In this document: positions 33,743-42,692 of the stretch, one piece after another
Layout of the letters: each line of letters opens with the position of its first letter
Position numbering within the stretch: the first letter of the stretch is position 1
Program-made: the position numbers and the translations under genes
Notes under the pieces: model-generated
Databases searched by the model: none
What the model was told of the DNA's origin: nothing
What the model saw: the letters and a program-made list of their open reading frames with translations, nothing else
NCBI GenBank assembly: GCA_964397015.1
Contig: CAYNHL010000007.1
Location: forward strand, 1-58,586
Source of the DNA: MADRE2 sp964397015
GTDB lineage: Bacteria > Desulfobacterota > Desulfobacteria > Desulfobacterales > Desulfobacteraceae
Direction: 5' to 3'
Length of the DNA stretch: 58,586 nucleotides

Positions 33743-35836
33743 TTACCAGGTCAATCCCTGTTGGGATGAATGGCGTATAAACAGGGCCATCAGAGCCTGT
33801 GCTTCGTTTTTGATAATATCATCTGGTTCCTGGTCCTCATCTGCAGTATCCTCGTCTTCTTCATCTGGTAATTTTTCAAGCAAAGGTTTTCCCGTGGCCT
33901 TGTTGTACCTGTTTTCAATTTCCAGCTGCCTGGCTGTCAATTCAGCCTGGCGGTCTTTTCGGACCTGTTCGTTCAAGGATACAGTTTTTTGGCCGGTCAT
34001 CTGCTGTCCCAGTTTGAACCTCTCTTTCAAATATATCAGGCCCGGCTCGTTCTCGGCTCTTTTGTCAAAGTGTTTTTTCAACAGGGCCACGGCATCTTTT
34101 AAATCGGGATAGGCTGAGAATCTTGCTCTGCGGGTTGTATCCCAGGGCAGGGTGCCATCCAGGGCGCTTTCTCCGATGCGGTCACTGTGATATACGGGCG
34201 GGAAGGTGATATCGGGGATAATGCCGCGCTTTTGAGTACTCTCACCGGATACCCTGTAAAACTTGGCACTGGTCATTTTCAGTTTGCCCTTGTTCAGTTC
34301 CTGGAGTGACTGGACAGTGCCTTTTCCAAAGCTTTGGGTCCCGATAACGATTCCCCGGTTGTAATCTTTTATGGCACCTGCGAAAATTTCAGAGGCCGAT
34401 GCACTCATCCGGTTGATAATCACCATCAAAGGGCCGGTGTATAAAATTGCAGGGTCATCATCATACAGGCGCTGGACTCGGTACCTGGTTTTTATCTGCA
34501 CCGTGGGACCGGTTTCTATGAACAGCCCGGTCAGCAGGCTGGCCTCCTGAAGGGCGCCTCCGCCATTGTTGCGAAGGTCGATTATCAGCCCGTCAATCTG
34601 TTCGTCCTTTAACTGGAAAAGCAGTTTTTGCACGTCTTTTGTAGTGCTTCGGTAGTCCTTGTTTCCGGCGTTGAGTGCATTGAAATCCAGGTAAAATGCA
34701 GGTATGGTTATAACACCGATCCTGCTGGGTTTCCCATTGTCTGAAACGGTAACGACTTCCTGCCTGGCCGACTGTTCCTCGAGCTTTACCTTTTCCCGCT
34801 TGATATTGATGGTTTTCAAGGAAGTGGTGTCTTTTGCCGGTATTATCTTCAGCCGGACTACCGTATCTCTCGGGCCCCTGATCATTCGTACCACATTTTC
34901 GATCCTCTGCCCGAGAATGTCCTTGATCTCACCTGAAGGCCCCTGGCCGACACCGATAATCTTGTCACCCGGCATAAGCTGTTTTGATTTATCGGCCGGT
35001 CCGGCGGGAATGATACGGACCACCTTGGTATAATCGTATTCAGTCTGTAGAACCGCACCAATCCCTTCGAGCGAAAGGCTCATGTGGATATCAAAGTCTT
35101 CTGAAGCCCTGGGCGGCATGAACTGGGAGTGCGGGTCGAATCCGGTGGCAACCGCGTTGATGAACAGTTCGAACGCATCCTGGGAATCGGTCTGGTACAG
35201 CCGGTTCAGCCTGCCGGAATAGATTTTATCAAGCTCTTCGGTAATTTCCCGGTCAGACTTGTCATTGAGCTTGAACGTCAGAATATGGTCTTTGATGTAT
35301 TTTTCCCACAGCACCTGCAAAGAGGCCATGGATGGCTCAAAGGGCTTTTCCTTTGTATCTGTTGCAAGGGTGTCGTCCATGGTAAAATCGAGCCTGGTTT
35401 TCCAGTCTTTTATCAGCTCCAGCATGTAGTTCAATCGCTGCTCGTTTCGAACCAGGTAAAGGTCAAATGCCTGCTTTGCAAATGACAGGTCGCCTTTTGA
35501 CAGGTAGTTGTCCAGGTTGTATTTATGTTTATCGAACCATTTTAAATCCTTCTGGGTAAAAAGCTGCTTTGACGGATCCAGGTGTTTTATGTAAATGGAC
35601 AGGATTTCGTCCGACATTTCATTGTTCAGCTTTTTTTGTGAGTAATGGTGTTTTTCAAGGGTCCTGGCTACTTCTTTGGCCGTGTCTCGATGATTTGTTG
35701 TAAATTCAATGACCGGCAGGGTCTGGTCCATGTTTTCTGCAAACACCAGGGGTGCCGGAAAAAAAAGATGGAAAGCCGCAAGGGCCAGGCAGATAATAAG
35801 CAGGAAAAAGGATTGTCGGTTGTAAAAATAAGTCAT
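33743..35836 (-). CDS. prc: Tail-specific protease Prc (C-terminal processing peptidase, S41)
   Basis: This 697-residue periplasmic protease has a signal sequence (about 8-31), an N-terminal helical domain, and a PDZ domain (about 240-330, MSLSLEGIGAVLQTEYDYTKVVRIIPAGPA). The S41 core has the nucleophile Ser in MSASASEIFAGA (near 480) and the general-base Lys in QSFGKGTVQ (near 503). A C-terminal acidic tail follows. Length and order match E. coli Prc. It overlaps the rbgA-like gene by 4 nt (ATGA). Prc trims hydrolases and lipoproteins in the envelope, which fits the transglycosylases nearby. Confidence 0.93.
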   Translation of the reverse strand: MTYFYNRQSFFLLIICLALAAFHLFFPAPLVFAENMDQTLPVIEFTTNHRDTAKEVARTLEKHHYSQKKLNNEMSDEILSIYIKHLDPSKQLFTQKDLKWFDKHKYNLDNYLSKGDLSFAKQAFDLYLVRNEQRLNYMLELIKDWKTRLDFTMDDTLATDTKEKPFEPSMASLQVLWEKYIKDHILTFKLNDKSDREITEELDKIYSGRLNRLYQTDSQDAFELFINAVATGFDPHSQFMPPRASEDFDIHMSLSLEGIGAVLQTEYDYTKVVRIIPAGPADKSKQLMPGDKIIGVGQGPSGEIKDILGQRIENVVRMIRGPRDTVVRLKIIPAKDTTSLKTINIKREKVKLEEQSARQEVVTVSDNGKPSRIGVITIPAFYLDFNALNAGNKDYRSTTKDVQKLLFQLKDEQIDGLIIDLRNNGGGALQEASLLTGLFIETGPTVQIKTRYRVQRLYDDDPAILYTGPLMVIINRMSASASEIFAGAIKDYNRGIVIGTQSFGKGTVQSLQELNKGKLKMTSAKFYRVSGESTQKRGIIPDITFPPVYHSDRIGESALDGTLPWDTTRRARFSAYPDLKDAVALLKKHFDKRAENEPGLIYLKERFKLGQQMTGQKTVSLNEQVRKDRQAELTARQLEIENRYNKATGKPLLEKLPDEEDEDTADEDQEPDDIIKNEAQALMALFIRHSSQQGLTW

Positions 35837-36669
35837 ACGGGAAAGTCCTCCGGGGTTTCAAAAGTAACGGCACCTATCGCTCCGTTTCGAAGTTCACGGA
35901 TGAATCCTTCAGATGCTTTCTGGAAATCGATCAGCCCGCCTTTTTTCAGGCATCCGCGGGCAAGACCGATTTTTTCTATCAGGGCTATGCCGGTTTGGGG
36001 TATAGCATCCAGAAAATCATAACGGCTCTGCAGCAGTTCGGGGTACCGGTCCATCAGCAGCTCTGCCATGAATACGGCTATATTGTCATAGTCAAACGCC
36101 GTGTCTGAAACAGCCCCGCTGGCTGCCAGGAGCAGGGCCCGTTCGGCAGGTTCGACAACCGGCCATAAAATGCCGGGTGTGTCGTAGATGTCAACATTGT
36201 TGGGCAGGCTTGTTCGCTGCTGGTGACGTGTGACAGCAGGTACATTACCGGTTTTGGCCACTTTTTTCCCTGCCAGTGTATTCAGGACTGTGGATTTGCC
36301 TGTATTGGGAATACCCACCACCATGGCCTTTATTTTCCGGGCTTTGTTTGCCTTGATACCTGCAACGCCTGCATTCAGTGCATGGATGGCCTCGGAGCGG
36401 TTCGTGCCGGTAATTGCAACAGCCGGCTGTGCCGCCATTAAAGAAAAGTGATGGATCCACCTGTCTGTTTCAACAGGGTCTGCAAGGTCTTTTTTATTTA
36501 AAATCTTTATACGCGGCTTGCCCCGGCAAAGGCTGTCGACAAAAGGGTTGGAGCTGGAGACCGGCAGCCGGGCGTCCAGGATTTCAAAGAGAACATCGAT
36601 CCTGGCCACTGCCTCCATCAGGTTTTTTCTGGTGTCCTGCATATGGCCCGGAAACCACTGGATTGTCAT
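35833..36669 (-). CDS. RbgA/YlqF-like ribosome biogenesis GTPase
   Basis: This 278-residue GTPase has circularly permuted motifs: G4 NKKDLAD (about 59-65) comes first, then G1 GIPNTGKST (about 123-131) and G3 DTPGIL. This is the order of YlqF/RbgA/YjeQ-class proteins that mature the 50S subunit. The MTIQWFPGHMQDTRKNL start is the classic RbgA opening (WFPGHM). GGGGA lies 6 nt before the ATG. It heads the run rbgA-prc-asmA-thioesterase-recX-asparaginase. Confidence 0.92.
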   Translation of the reverse strand: MTIQWFPGHMQDTRKNLMEAVARIDVLFEILDARLPVSSSNPFVDSLCRGKPRIKILNKKDLADPVETDRWIHHFSLMAAQPAVAITGTNRSEAIHALNAGVAGIKANKARKIKAMVVGIPNTGKSTVLNTLAGKKVAKTGNVPAVTRHQQRTSLPNNVDIYDTPGILWPVVEPAERALLLAASGAVSDTAFDYDNIAVFMAELLMDRYPELLQSRYDFLDAIPQTGIALIEKIGLARGCLKKGGLIDFQKASEGFIRELRNGAIGAVTFETPEDFPV

Positions 36670-36775
36670 TAGTTTTCCCCACTCTTTACGGGTTTTTTGA
36701 AGTTAATCCGCTGCCGTCGTTTGTATCATATTTTGATTAAAGGATAAACCATGGTAGTTCCAGGTACATGACCTG

Positions 36776-36993
36776 CTAGAAAAATGGCAGCAGGTGTTGT
36801 ATCATTTCACGGCTGCCTGCCAAAATACCGTCATCCGGAAACCGGTCCATTCCCTTGAAATCACACACCATGCCGCCGGCTTCGGTAAGGTTTTTCCGCC
36901 CTTGAATATAACATCTTTCTGCCTGGCCTCAGGGCTTGACTCCAGGCACACCTTTCCGGCACTTCGGATGGTTTCTTCTAAAAACGCCAGCAT
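36776..36993 (-). pseudogene. Inositol monophosphatase family remnant (internal deletion)
   Basis: The start looks intact: AAGAAGGATC stands before an ATG, and MLAFLEETIRSAG with FKGGK matches the N-terminus of IMPase (SuhB-like) proteins. The frame then breaks at GGAAAAACC. In the next frame the text reads LTEAGGMVCDFKG, then GILAGSREMIQHLLPFF and a TAG, which is the C-terminal end of the same family. About 180-200 codons of the middle are gone, including the metal site. The two ends meet out of phase, so no working enzyme is made. The in-frame translation from the start would be 63 residues and end at 36802. Confidence 0.8.
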
Positions 36994-37101
36994 GATCCTT
37001 CTTTCTTTTTGGATGTAAAAATATTGACATAGCCCTCTGAATCTGAGAATATCTCATACTCATCCATGAATCAAGTGTCCGCTGATATAAAGGCCGATTA
37101 A

Positions 37102-38223
37102 ATGATACCGTTTAACAGAATTTTTTTCCATTGTCTGTGCGTGGCCATCGTGATTTTCACTGTCTTTAAATGGCAGAATGCGCTGGCCGAAGATACCGTG
37201 TCTTATCCTGTGACCCTCCAGGTTCCCCCCCTGGTTCACAGCGTTCAGTTCAAGGATGACATTTATTTTTGCGGCATAAAGATACCGATGAGCGATCCCG
37301 AGATCCGGCAGCGTCTGGAACTCGAGATGCTTCTGGCGTTGTGGAACCGTCCCCAGGTTATTCTCTGGCTCAAGCGCTCCACCAGGTATTTTCCGCATAT
37401 CGAAAAAATATTGAAATCCCATGGCCTGCATGATGACTTGAAATATATTCCTGTTGTTGAAAGTGCCTTGAAGCCTCACAGCCGGTCATCCAGGGGGGCC
37501 GTAGGTTTCTGGCAGTTTATCCGCAGTACGGGTCTTGCCTATGGCCTTCGTATCGATTCCAGTGTCGATGAGCGCCGCAACCTGTTCAAATCCACCGATG
37601 CCGCCTGCCGCTACCTGAAAAAACTCAAGACACAGTTCGGGTCCTGCCTGCTGGCCATGGCCGCCTACAACATGGGCGAGTACGGGCTTTCGTCCGAGAT
37701 AAAGGCACAGGAAAACAATCAGTTCTTTTCATTGTACCTGCCGCTGGAAACCCAGCGGTATGTCTTCAAGATAGTCGCTGTAAAGCTGATTATGACCCAG
37801 CCTCTGAAATATGGATTCATGTTGAAAGAAAATGATTATTACCCGCTTTTCACATTTGACAGGATCAATTTTGACTCAAAGATACAGCTTCCGATCACCT
37901 TGATAGCCAAAGCGGCCGGTGTGCCGTTCAAAACCATCAAGGACATGAACCCTGAAATACGGGGGTATCATCTTACCACCGGGAAAAAGTCAGTGCTGAT
38001 TCCCAAGGGCAGGGCTGTTTCTTTTGAACCGGCTTTTTCGAGGCTGCTGGAAACCTATGAAAAAAATCACGCCCAGCGGTTTCATGTCGTCAGGAAAGGA
38101 GAAAGCCTTATTGCGATTGCAAGAAAATACAGGGTATCACTGTATGATTTGCTTAAATGGAACAACTTGACACACAAAAGTGTGATTCATCCGGGGAACA
38201 GGCTGGTGGTCTCACCTGATTAG
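37102..38223 (+). CDS. MltD-like membrane-bound lytic transglycosylase
   Basis: This 373-residue periplasmic enzyme cleaves peptidoglycan glycan strands. It has an N-terminal signal (about 5-29). The SLT (goose lysozyme-like) domain has catalytic Glu120 in PVVESALKPHSRSS, then GAVGFWQF and AAYNMGEYGL. One LysM (about 327-372; FHVVRKGESLIAIARKYRV) binds the wall at the C-terminus. No lipobox is obvious. It is a single gene, next to the IMPase remnant and upstream of a small Cys-rich gene in the opposite direction. Confidence 0.9.
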   Translation: MIPFNRIFFHCLCVAIVIFTVFKWQNALAEDTVSYPVTLQVPPLVHSVQFKDDIYFCGIKIPMSDPEIRQRLELEMLLALWNRPQVILWLKRSTRYFPHIEKILKSHGLHDDLKYIPVVESALKPHSRSSRGAVGFWQFIRSTGLAYGLRIDSSVDERRNLFKSTDAACRYLKKLKTQFGSCLLAMAAYNMGEYGLSSEIKAQENNQFFSLYLPLETQRYVFKIVAVKLIMTQPLKYGFMLKENDYYPLFTFDRINFDSKIQLPITLIAKAAGVPFKTIKDMNPEIRGYHLTTGKKSVLIPKGRAVSFEPAFSRLLETYEKNHAQRFHVVRKGESLIAIARKYRVSLYDLLKWNNLTHKSVIHPGNRLVVSPD

Positions 38224-38242
38224 GCGGGTATCGTACCTTAAA

Positions 38243-38392
38243 TCATTCTTCAATGTCGTTTTCTTTTTTAGGTTTCTGCTGTTTTTTAAAACAGACCTTG
38301 TCCTCCCGAATGATCGCACACAATTTGGGGTTGTGGAGTTCTTTACACGTTGCATGGTTGTAAAGCGGGCATTCAGGATACTGTTTAGACAT
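38243..38392 (-). CDS. Small Cys-rich protein, 49 residues
   Basis: This short protein (MSKQYPECPLYNHATCKELH...) has four cysteines at 8, 16, 25 and 34, spaced C-x7-C-x8-C-x8-C, with His13 and His20 between them. That pattern suggests a small metal-binding or Fe-S peptide. GGGGA lies 6 nt before the ATG and the stop is TGA. A 65-residue reading over the same DNA in another frame has none of these features. It stands between the transglycosylase stop (20 nt) and the pseudokinase gene. I do not recognise the family; the even Cys spacing and SD argue it is real. Confidence 0.65.
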   Translation of the reverse strand: MSKQYPECPLYNHATCKELHNPKLCAIIREDKVCFKKQQKPKKENDIEE

Positions 38393-38449
38393 GATTGTCC
38401 CCATTCCAAGAAATTAGATCGTTTTGCGCCATGGTGGATACAATATATC

Positions 38450-40051
38450 TTAAATACACCTTTGTTTCAAGCCATTTTCCAGGGCATAACGGTCTGATAT
38501 GCAAAGTGCGGCCAGTGTGAACATAAGATCGATCAGGCCGGGAACTGATATCGGCTGGTTGAAGCCCCCTAAGTGGGGGCCTGAAAAAAACACGATGTCT
38601 TTTTCACCTTTTCTGCAGGACCGGGATGGGCCGGACGGCCCTTCGCGATCCAGGATAAACCGGCGGAACGAGTTTTCATCCATCTGCTGCTGATCGGCAC
38701 ATCTGAGGTGTTCGGCCATATCGCTGTCGACCCCCATTTTATCGATCATCTGATTTATCAGGGACAGAGGCAGAAGCATTTTTACATCTTTAAGGGGAAT
38801 TTGGGTAACAGCTTCGTAATAGGCCTGGACACTTGCGGTCACCAGGGAATGAAACAGGTCAGGATCAAACAGGTGCCGGGTGTCTATCGGGGCTCCTTTA
38901 GAGTCAAAACCTTTGAGATCGGGTGATTTGTTCCTGAAATAACTGCCTGCGACCAGGATAAGGCTCAACAGGTGGGCACCGATATAGTGGTGCAGTTTTT
39001 TTTGATTGTCAAGGGGCACAAGGTGCTCGAAATCACGGAGTCCTGATGCCCCGAAATTGGGGTAACGGCAGGATTCCAGCCATTGATCGAGCCGTCCGCC
39101 GTGTTCCCACAGGTAATAGCCCTGATCATTCCTCCGCCTGCTCTGTACCCGGTTGTGGAACAAAGGGATGACGGCGTTGTGAATAATACCCTGTGATGCA
39201 AGTTGGCCCAGCAGGGCGGCATTATGGCGAAAGCATGTCACCAGAGTGTCCGGGTCAAGGCCGTGTTCAGGTTCATTGAGGTAGTGGTAATACCGGGGAG
39301 CTGCCTTGAAGGCAATGGCGATATTTTGTACTCTGGCGGGCCGCTGCCGGTCAGCATCCGGTAAAAGTCCCTGAATGCAAAACAGGGCGCAGTCTTTGTG
39401 TTTGAAAGGGAGAGGCATGCTGAATCCTGCAGGAGTTTCAGGTGGGAATGCACGAAGAAAATCCATCCAGGCGGTTTCCTGAATAAGGTTTTCCACGGGT
39501 ATCTCCTCGGGCAGGAACTTGATGATTCCAAGCAGGCCGTTTTTTGTTCTGCCGGCCAGGCTCCTGCCGTTCCATGTCATGGAGCCGGGAGGATCGATCT
39601 CGAGCAGGGCGGCCAGTTCGTCGAACTCGATGTCCAGTACGGCATGGGACAAGAAGGGAGGCATGCATGGCGGCTGTATATTCAGGGGCAGTTGTCCCAG
39701 TGCCTCTGCCACGGCCCTGTGTTTTCTGCCACGGCTGGCTTTCAGCAGCTGCTGCAGAAAGGTCAGAATACCTGTCTTGAGTTCTGGTTTTGCGGTTTTC
39801 AGCATCTGGATCATTGCATTGCAGGCGCGCTGGTAGACAAAAAAGGATTGCTTTTCACCTTCAAACCTGTCGGACTCGAGAATGGATGCCACACTGTGGA
39901 CGGTCCGGTCTGTGACCCGGGCAGGACCGGCATCGATGAATTCCTGGATCTGTAACAGGAGCAGAAAGGTTTCCTGGAAAGTCGATCCGGCATCAAACAG
40001 CCTGGTTTCGCAGTTTTGACGGGCGATCGACCTGTCGGTAAAGGCAATCAA
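38450..40051 (-). CDS. SidJ-like pseudokinase candidate
   Basis: This 533-residue soluble protein has a helical N-terminus (1-150). The rest resembles a protein-kinase-like fold: GLLGIIKFLP (Lys candidate), LIQETAWMDFL (Glu of helix C), a HNAVIPLFHNR loop and GASGLRDFEHL in place of DFG. I recall sulfate-reducer proteins named SidJ-related pseudokinases; SidJ adds glutamate to targets using such a fold. That link is from memory and moderate at best. The start is TTG at 40051 with no good SD, in the same frame as the upstream coiled-coil gene and only 12 nt past its TAG. Function is unknown. Confidence 0.6.
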   Translation of the reverse strand: MIAFTDRSIARQNCETRLFDAGSTFQETFLLLLQIQEFIDAGPARVTDRTVHSVASILESDRFEGEKQSFFVYQRACNAMIQMLKTAKPELKTGILTFLQQLLKASRGRKHRAVAEALGQLPLNIQPPCMPPFLSHAVLDIEFDELAALLEIDPPGSMTWNGRSLAGRTKNGLLGIIKFLPEEIPVENLIQETAWMDFLRAFPPETPAGFSMPLPFKHKDCALFCIQGLLPDADRQRPARVQNIAIAFKAAPRYYHYLNEPEHGLDPDTLVTCFRHNAALLGQLASQGIIHNAVIPLFHNRVQSRRRNDQGYYLWEHGGRLDQWLESCRYPNFGASGLRDFEHLVPLDNQKKLHHYIGAHLLSLILVAGSYFRNKSPDLKGFDSKGAPIDTRHLFDPDLFHSLVTASVQAYYEAVTQIPLKDVKMLLPLSLINQMIDKMGVDSDMAEHLRCADQQQMDENSFRRFILDREGPSGPSRSCRKGEKDIVFFSGPHLGGFNQPISVPGLIDLMFTLAALCISDRYALENGLKQRCI

Positions 40052-40063
40052 ATCAGGTGATAT

Positions 40064-40957
40064 CTAATCCCCGAGGCTTTCTTCCATGATAACCCCGGGT
40101 TCCAGGGTTTCGTCATCAGGCGGGGCCTCGTCGGACTGTATCGGGGGTTTTTGGATTTTAATGGCGTTTTCCAGTATTTTATGATCCAGTATTCTTATCT
40201 GGGTATCCAGCTGGTCTTCGATTTCCTGGATTTTTTTCAACAGTGATGCCCTGGCCTCGGCGATCTGTTTTTCCAGGTCCGGCTGGCTGCTGCGGGCGCT
40301 TTCCAGGTCTTTTTGCCTCTTGTCCACAATGCTGAGCTGTTTTTGGGTCCAGGCCAGCTGATCGGTTAATTTTGCCAGGCCGGCAACTGCATCTGAAAGC
40401 TTGGAAGAGATGTCCTTGATTCGGTCGTCGAGCTTTTTCATGGAGGCAGTTGCGGCATCGAGGGCTTTGTTGTTTTCGGCTTCAAGAGCCTGCATATCGG
40501 CTTTGATTTTTGACAGATCCGTGTTGATTTTTTTTTCAATGGATGCGATCGCTGCCTGGGCATCCTTTTTGTCCATTTTGGTATTAGCCGTCTTGGTCAC
40601 GAGTCCTTCAATCTGCGTTGCTCTGTTCTTGATTTCAGGCAGCTCTTTATCCAGGTCGAAGCGGTTTCTTGCAATTCTTACATCCAGGGCGTTCAGCTTG
40701 CTGTCAAACAGTTCTGAAATCTGCTCCACCTGGCTTTGTTTGCTGGTGTCCACATCGAGAACCTGTTCTTTCATGTCCATGTAGGCAAAAAACAGGACCG
40801 CACCAATGAGGCATGGGATGATGATGGAGATAATCGTAACCCGGTTGGACAGCTTGTCAATCCTGAGCGAGTTGAGTTCGTCGCGGTAATGGCTGGTGTC
40901 ACCTATTGGTTCATTGCCGTTCAGGTTGATATCACTTTTGTAATCTTTTAAACTCAT
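40064..40957 (-). CDS. Membrane-anchored coiled-coil protein
   Basis: This 297-residue protein has a cytosolic N-terminus (1-40), one membrane span (about 41-60) and about 190 residues of heptad-rich coiled coil on the far side (QIEGLVTKTANTKMDKKDAQ...). A Pro/Glu-rich tail ends it. No enzymatic domain is visible. Such proteins act as scaffolds or spacers in the envelope. It stands between guaA (33-nt gap) and the pseudokinase, and is likely co-transcribed with both. Partner role to the pseudokinase is inferred from position. Confidence 0.75.
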   Translation of the reverse strand: MSLKDYKSDINLNGNEPIGDTSHYRDELNSLRIDKLSNRVTIISIIIPCLIGAVLFFAYMDMKEQVLDVDTSKQSQVEQISELFDSKLNALDVRIARNRFDLDKELPEIKNRATQIEGLVTKTANTKMDKKDAQAAIASIEKKINTDLSKIKADMQALEAENNKALDAATASMKKLDDRIKDISSKLSDAVAGLAKLTDQLAWTQKQLSIVDKRQKDLESARSSQPDLEKQIAEARASLLKKIQEIEDQLDTQIRILDHKILENAIKIQKPPIQSDEAPPDDETLEPGVIMEESLGD

Positions 40958-40990
40958 GGTATTCCTGGTAATTTTGTTAAAGACGCAAAG

Positions 40991-42520
40991 TTATTCCCAT
41001 TCTATGGTCCCCGGTGGTTTTGAGGTGATGTCATACACGACACGATTGATATGGGTGACCTCGTTGATGATTCGGTTGCTGATTTTTCCCAAGAGATCAT
41101 GGGGCAGCCTGGCCCAGTCCGCCGTCATTGCATCGGAGCTTGTTACAGCCCTGATGGCGATGCAGTTGCCAAAGGTGCGCTTGTCTCCCATTACTCCCAC
41201 GCTCTTGACCGGCAGGAGCACTGCAAAAGACTGCCACAGCTCCCGATAGAGTCCGGCGGCCCTGATTTCCTCGAGCAGCAGAGCATCTGCCTGCCGCAGT
41301 ATTTCAAGCCGCTCTTTTGTCACAGCCCCCATGATCCTTATGGCCAGGCCGGGTCCCGGGAACGGCTGGCGCCAGAGCAGCCGTTCCTGGATACCAAGCC
41401 GGGCACCGAGTTTGCGGACTTCGTCCTTGAAAAGCAGCTGCAGCGGTTCTATGAGCGTCAGTGCCATTTTTTCAGGCAGTCCACCAACGTTATGGTGGGA
41501 TTTGATAATGTCGGTCGGCCCGCCGAATGCAGACTTGGATTCAATGATATCGGGATACAAAGTACCCTGTCCCAGAAAATGTGCTCCGTCTATCTGCTTT
41601 GCTTCATTTTCAAAAACTTCGATAAAAAGACGGCCGATGATTTTTCGTTTCTGCTCAGGGTCCGTAATGTCTTTCAATGCCGATAAAAACAGGGAGCTGG
41701 CATCTACAAACCTGATATTCATATCAAGGTTTTTCGACAGGGTCTGTTCCAGGTCCTGTTTTTCATTGTGCCGCAAAAGGCCGTTGTCGACAAATATGCA
41801 GTGCAGGTTGGCGCCAACCGCCCTGTGGATCAGAAAGGCGGCAACCGAAGAGTCCACTCCGCCTGAAAGGCCCATTATAACCTTTTTGTCTCCCACGGTT
41901 TTTTTGATCTGCTCAATGGTGTTATCTGCAAAGGACTGCATGCTCCAGTTTTGTTCGCACCTGCAGATATCAAGCAGAAAATGCCGGATCATCAGGTTTC
42001 CGTTCACCGAGTGCTCAACTTCAGGATGAAACTGAAGGCCGAAAAACTGCCGCTTTATATCCGCAATAGCGGCAATTTGTGTGTTGGCGGTAGATCCTGT
42101 TATTTCAAAACCGGGCGGCAGTGTCTCGGTGGAATCTCCATGGCTCATCCAGCACTGGAATCCGGTTTCCATATCTTTGAAAAGGGGGTTGTCCTTTTTT
42201 ATTTCAAAAGTGGCAAATCCGTATTCTCTTTTCTTCGCCCCTCTGATGAGACCGCCCAGGGAATGTACCATGAAATGCATGCCGTAACAGATTCCAAGCA
42301 CGGGAATGCCCATCTTGAAAATATCAGGGTCCACGGCCGGGCTGTTTTCTTCATAAATACTGGCAGGCCCTCCTGAAAGGATCAAACCCTTCGGGGCCAG
42401 TTCCCTTATCTTTTCCACCGGAATACCGGCCGGTTCTATCTGGCAGTAAACATTATTTTCCCTTACTCTCCTGGCGATCAACTGGTTGAACTGGGAGCCG
42501 AAATCGATGATAATGATCAT
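40991..42520 (-). CDS. guaA: GMP synthase (glutamine-hydrolysing)
   Basis: This 509-residue cytosolic enzyme turns XMP, ATP and glutamine into GMP. The N-terminal class I amidotransferase has nucleophile Cys78 in GICYGMHF and the His/Glu pair in LQFHPEVEHS. The ATP pyrophosphatase domain has GLSGGVDSS, and the C-terminal dimer domain ends DITSKPPGTIEWE. The ATG at 42520 is 6 nt after AGGT; a GTG at 42526 is also in frame. It is divergent from efp across 172 nt. Confidence 0.97.
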   Translation of the reverse strand: MIIIIDFGSQFNQLIARRVRENNVYCQIEPAGIPVEKIRELAPKGLILSGGPASIYEENSPAVDPDIFKMGIPVLGICYGMHFMVHSLGGLIRGAKKREYGFATFEIKKDNPLFKDMETGFQCWMSHGDSTETLPPGFEITGSTANTQIAAIADIKRQFFGLQFHPEVEHSVNGNLMIRHFLLDICRCEQNWSMQSFADNTIEQIKKTVGDKKVIMGLSGGVDSSVAAFLIHRAVGANLHCIFVDNGLLRHNEKQDLEQTLSKNLDMNIRFVDASSLFLSALKDITDPEQKRKIIGRLFIEVFENEAKQIDGAHFLGQGTLYPDIIESKSAFGGPTDIIKSHHNVGGLPEKMALTLIEPLQLLFKDEVRKLGARLGIQERLLWRQPFPGPGLAIRIMGAVTKERLEILRQADALLLEEIRAAGLYRELWQSFAVLLPVKSVGVMGDKRTFGNCIAIRAVTSSDAMTADWARLPHDLLGKISNRIINEVTHINRVVYDITSKPPGTIEWE

Positions 42521-42692
42521 GTACACACCTGATTGTGATTTAGATTACTGTAAAAGGTATTATTTCCTATAATATGGGCAAAATTGCAAGTTGTTTTTAT
42601 ATGGATATTGCCAATTTGGGATTATTGTGCTCTAGTAAACCGAACGTTAAGCTGTCTAATTAAAATAACAAACTAAAAATTTGGAGCTGTTT

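Noticed and set aside
36794..37018. A 74-codon rightward frame opposite the IMPase remnant.
   Set aside because: The minus strand shows IMPase family segments at both ends; the plus frame shows nothing.
38212..38409. A 65-codon leftward frame over the small Cys-rich gene.
   Set aside because: It overlaps the transglycosylase stop and lacks an SD; the 49-codon frame with regular Cys and an SD is better.
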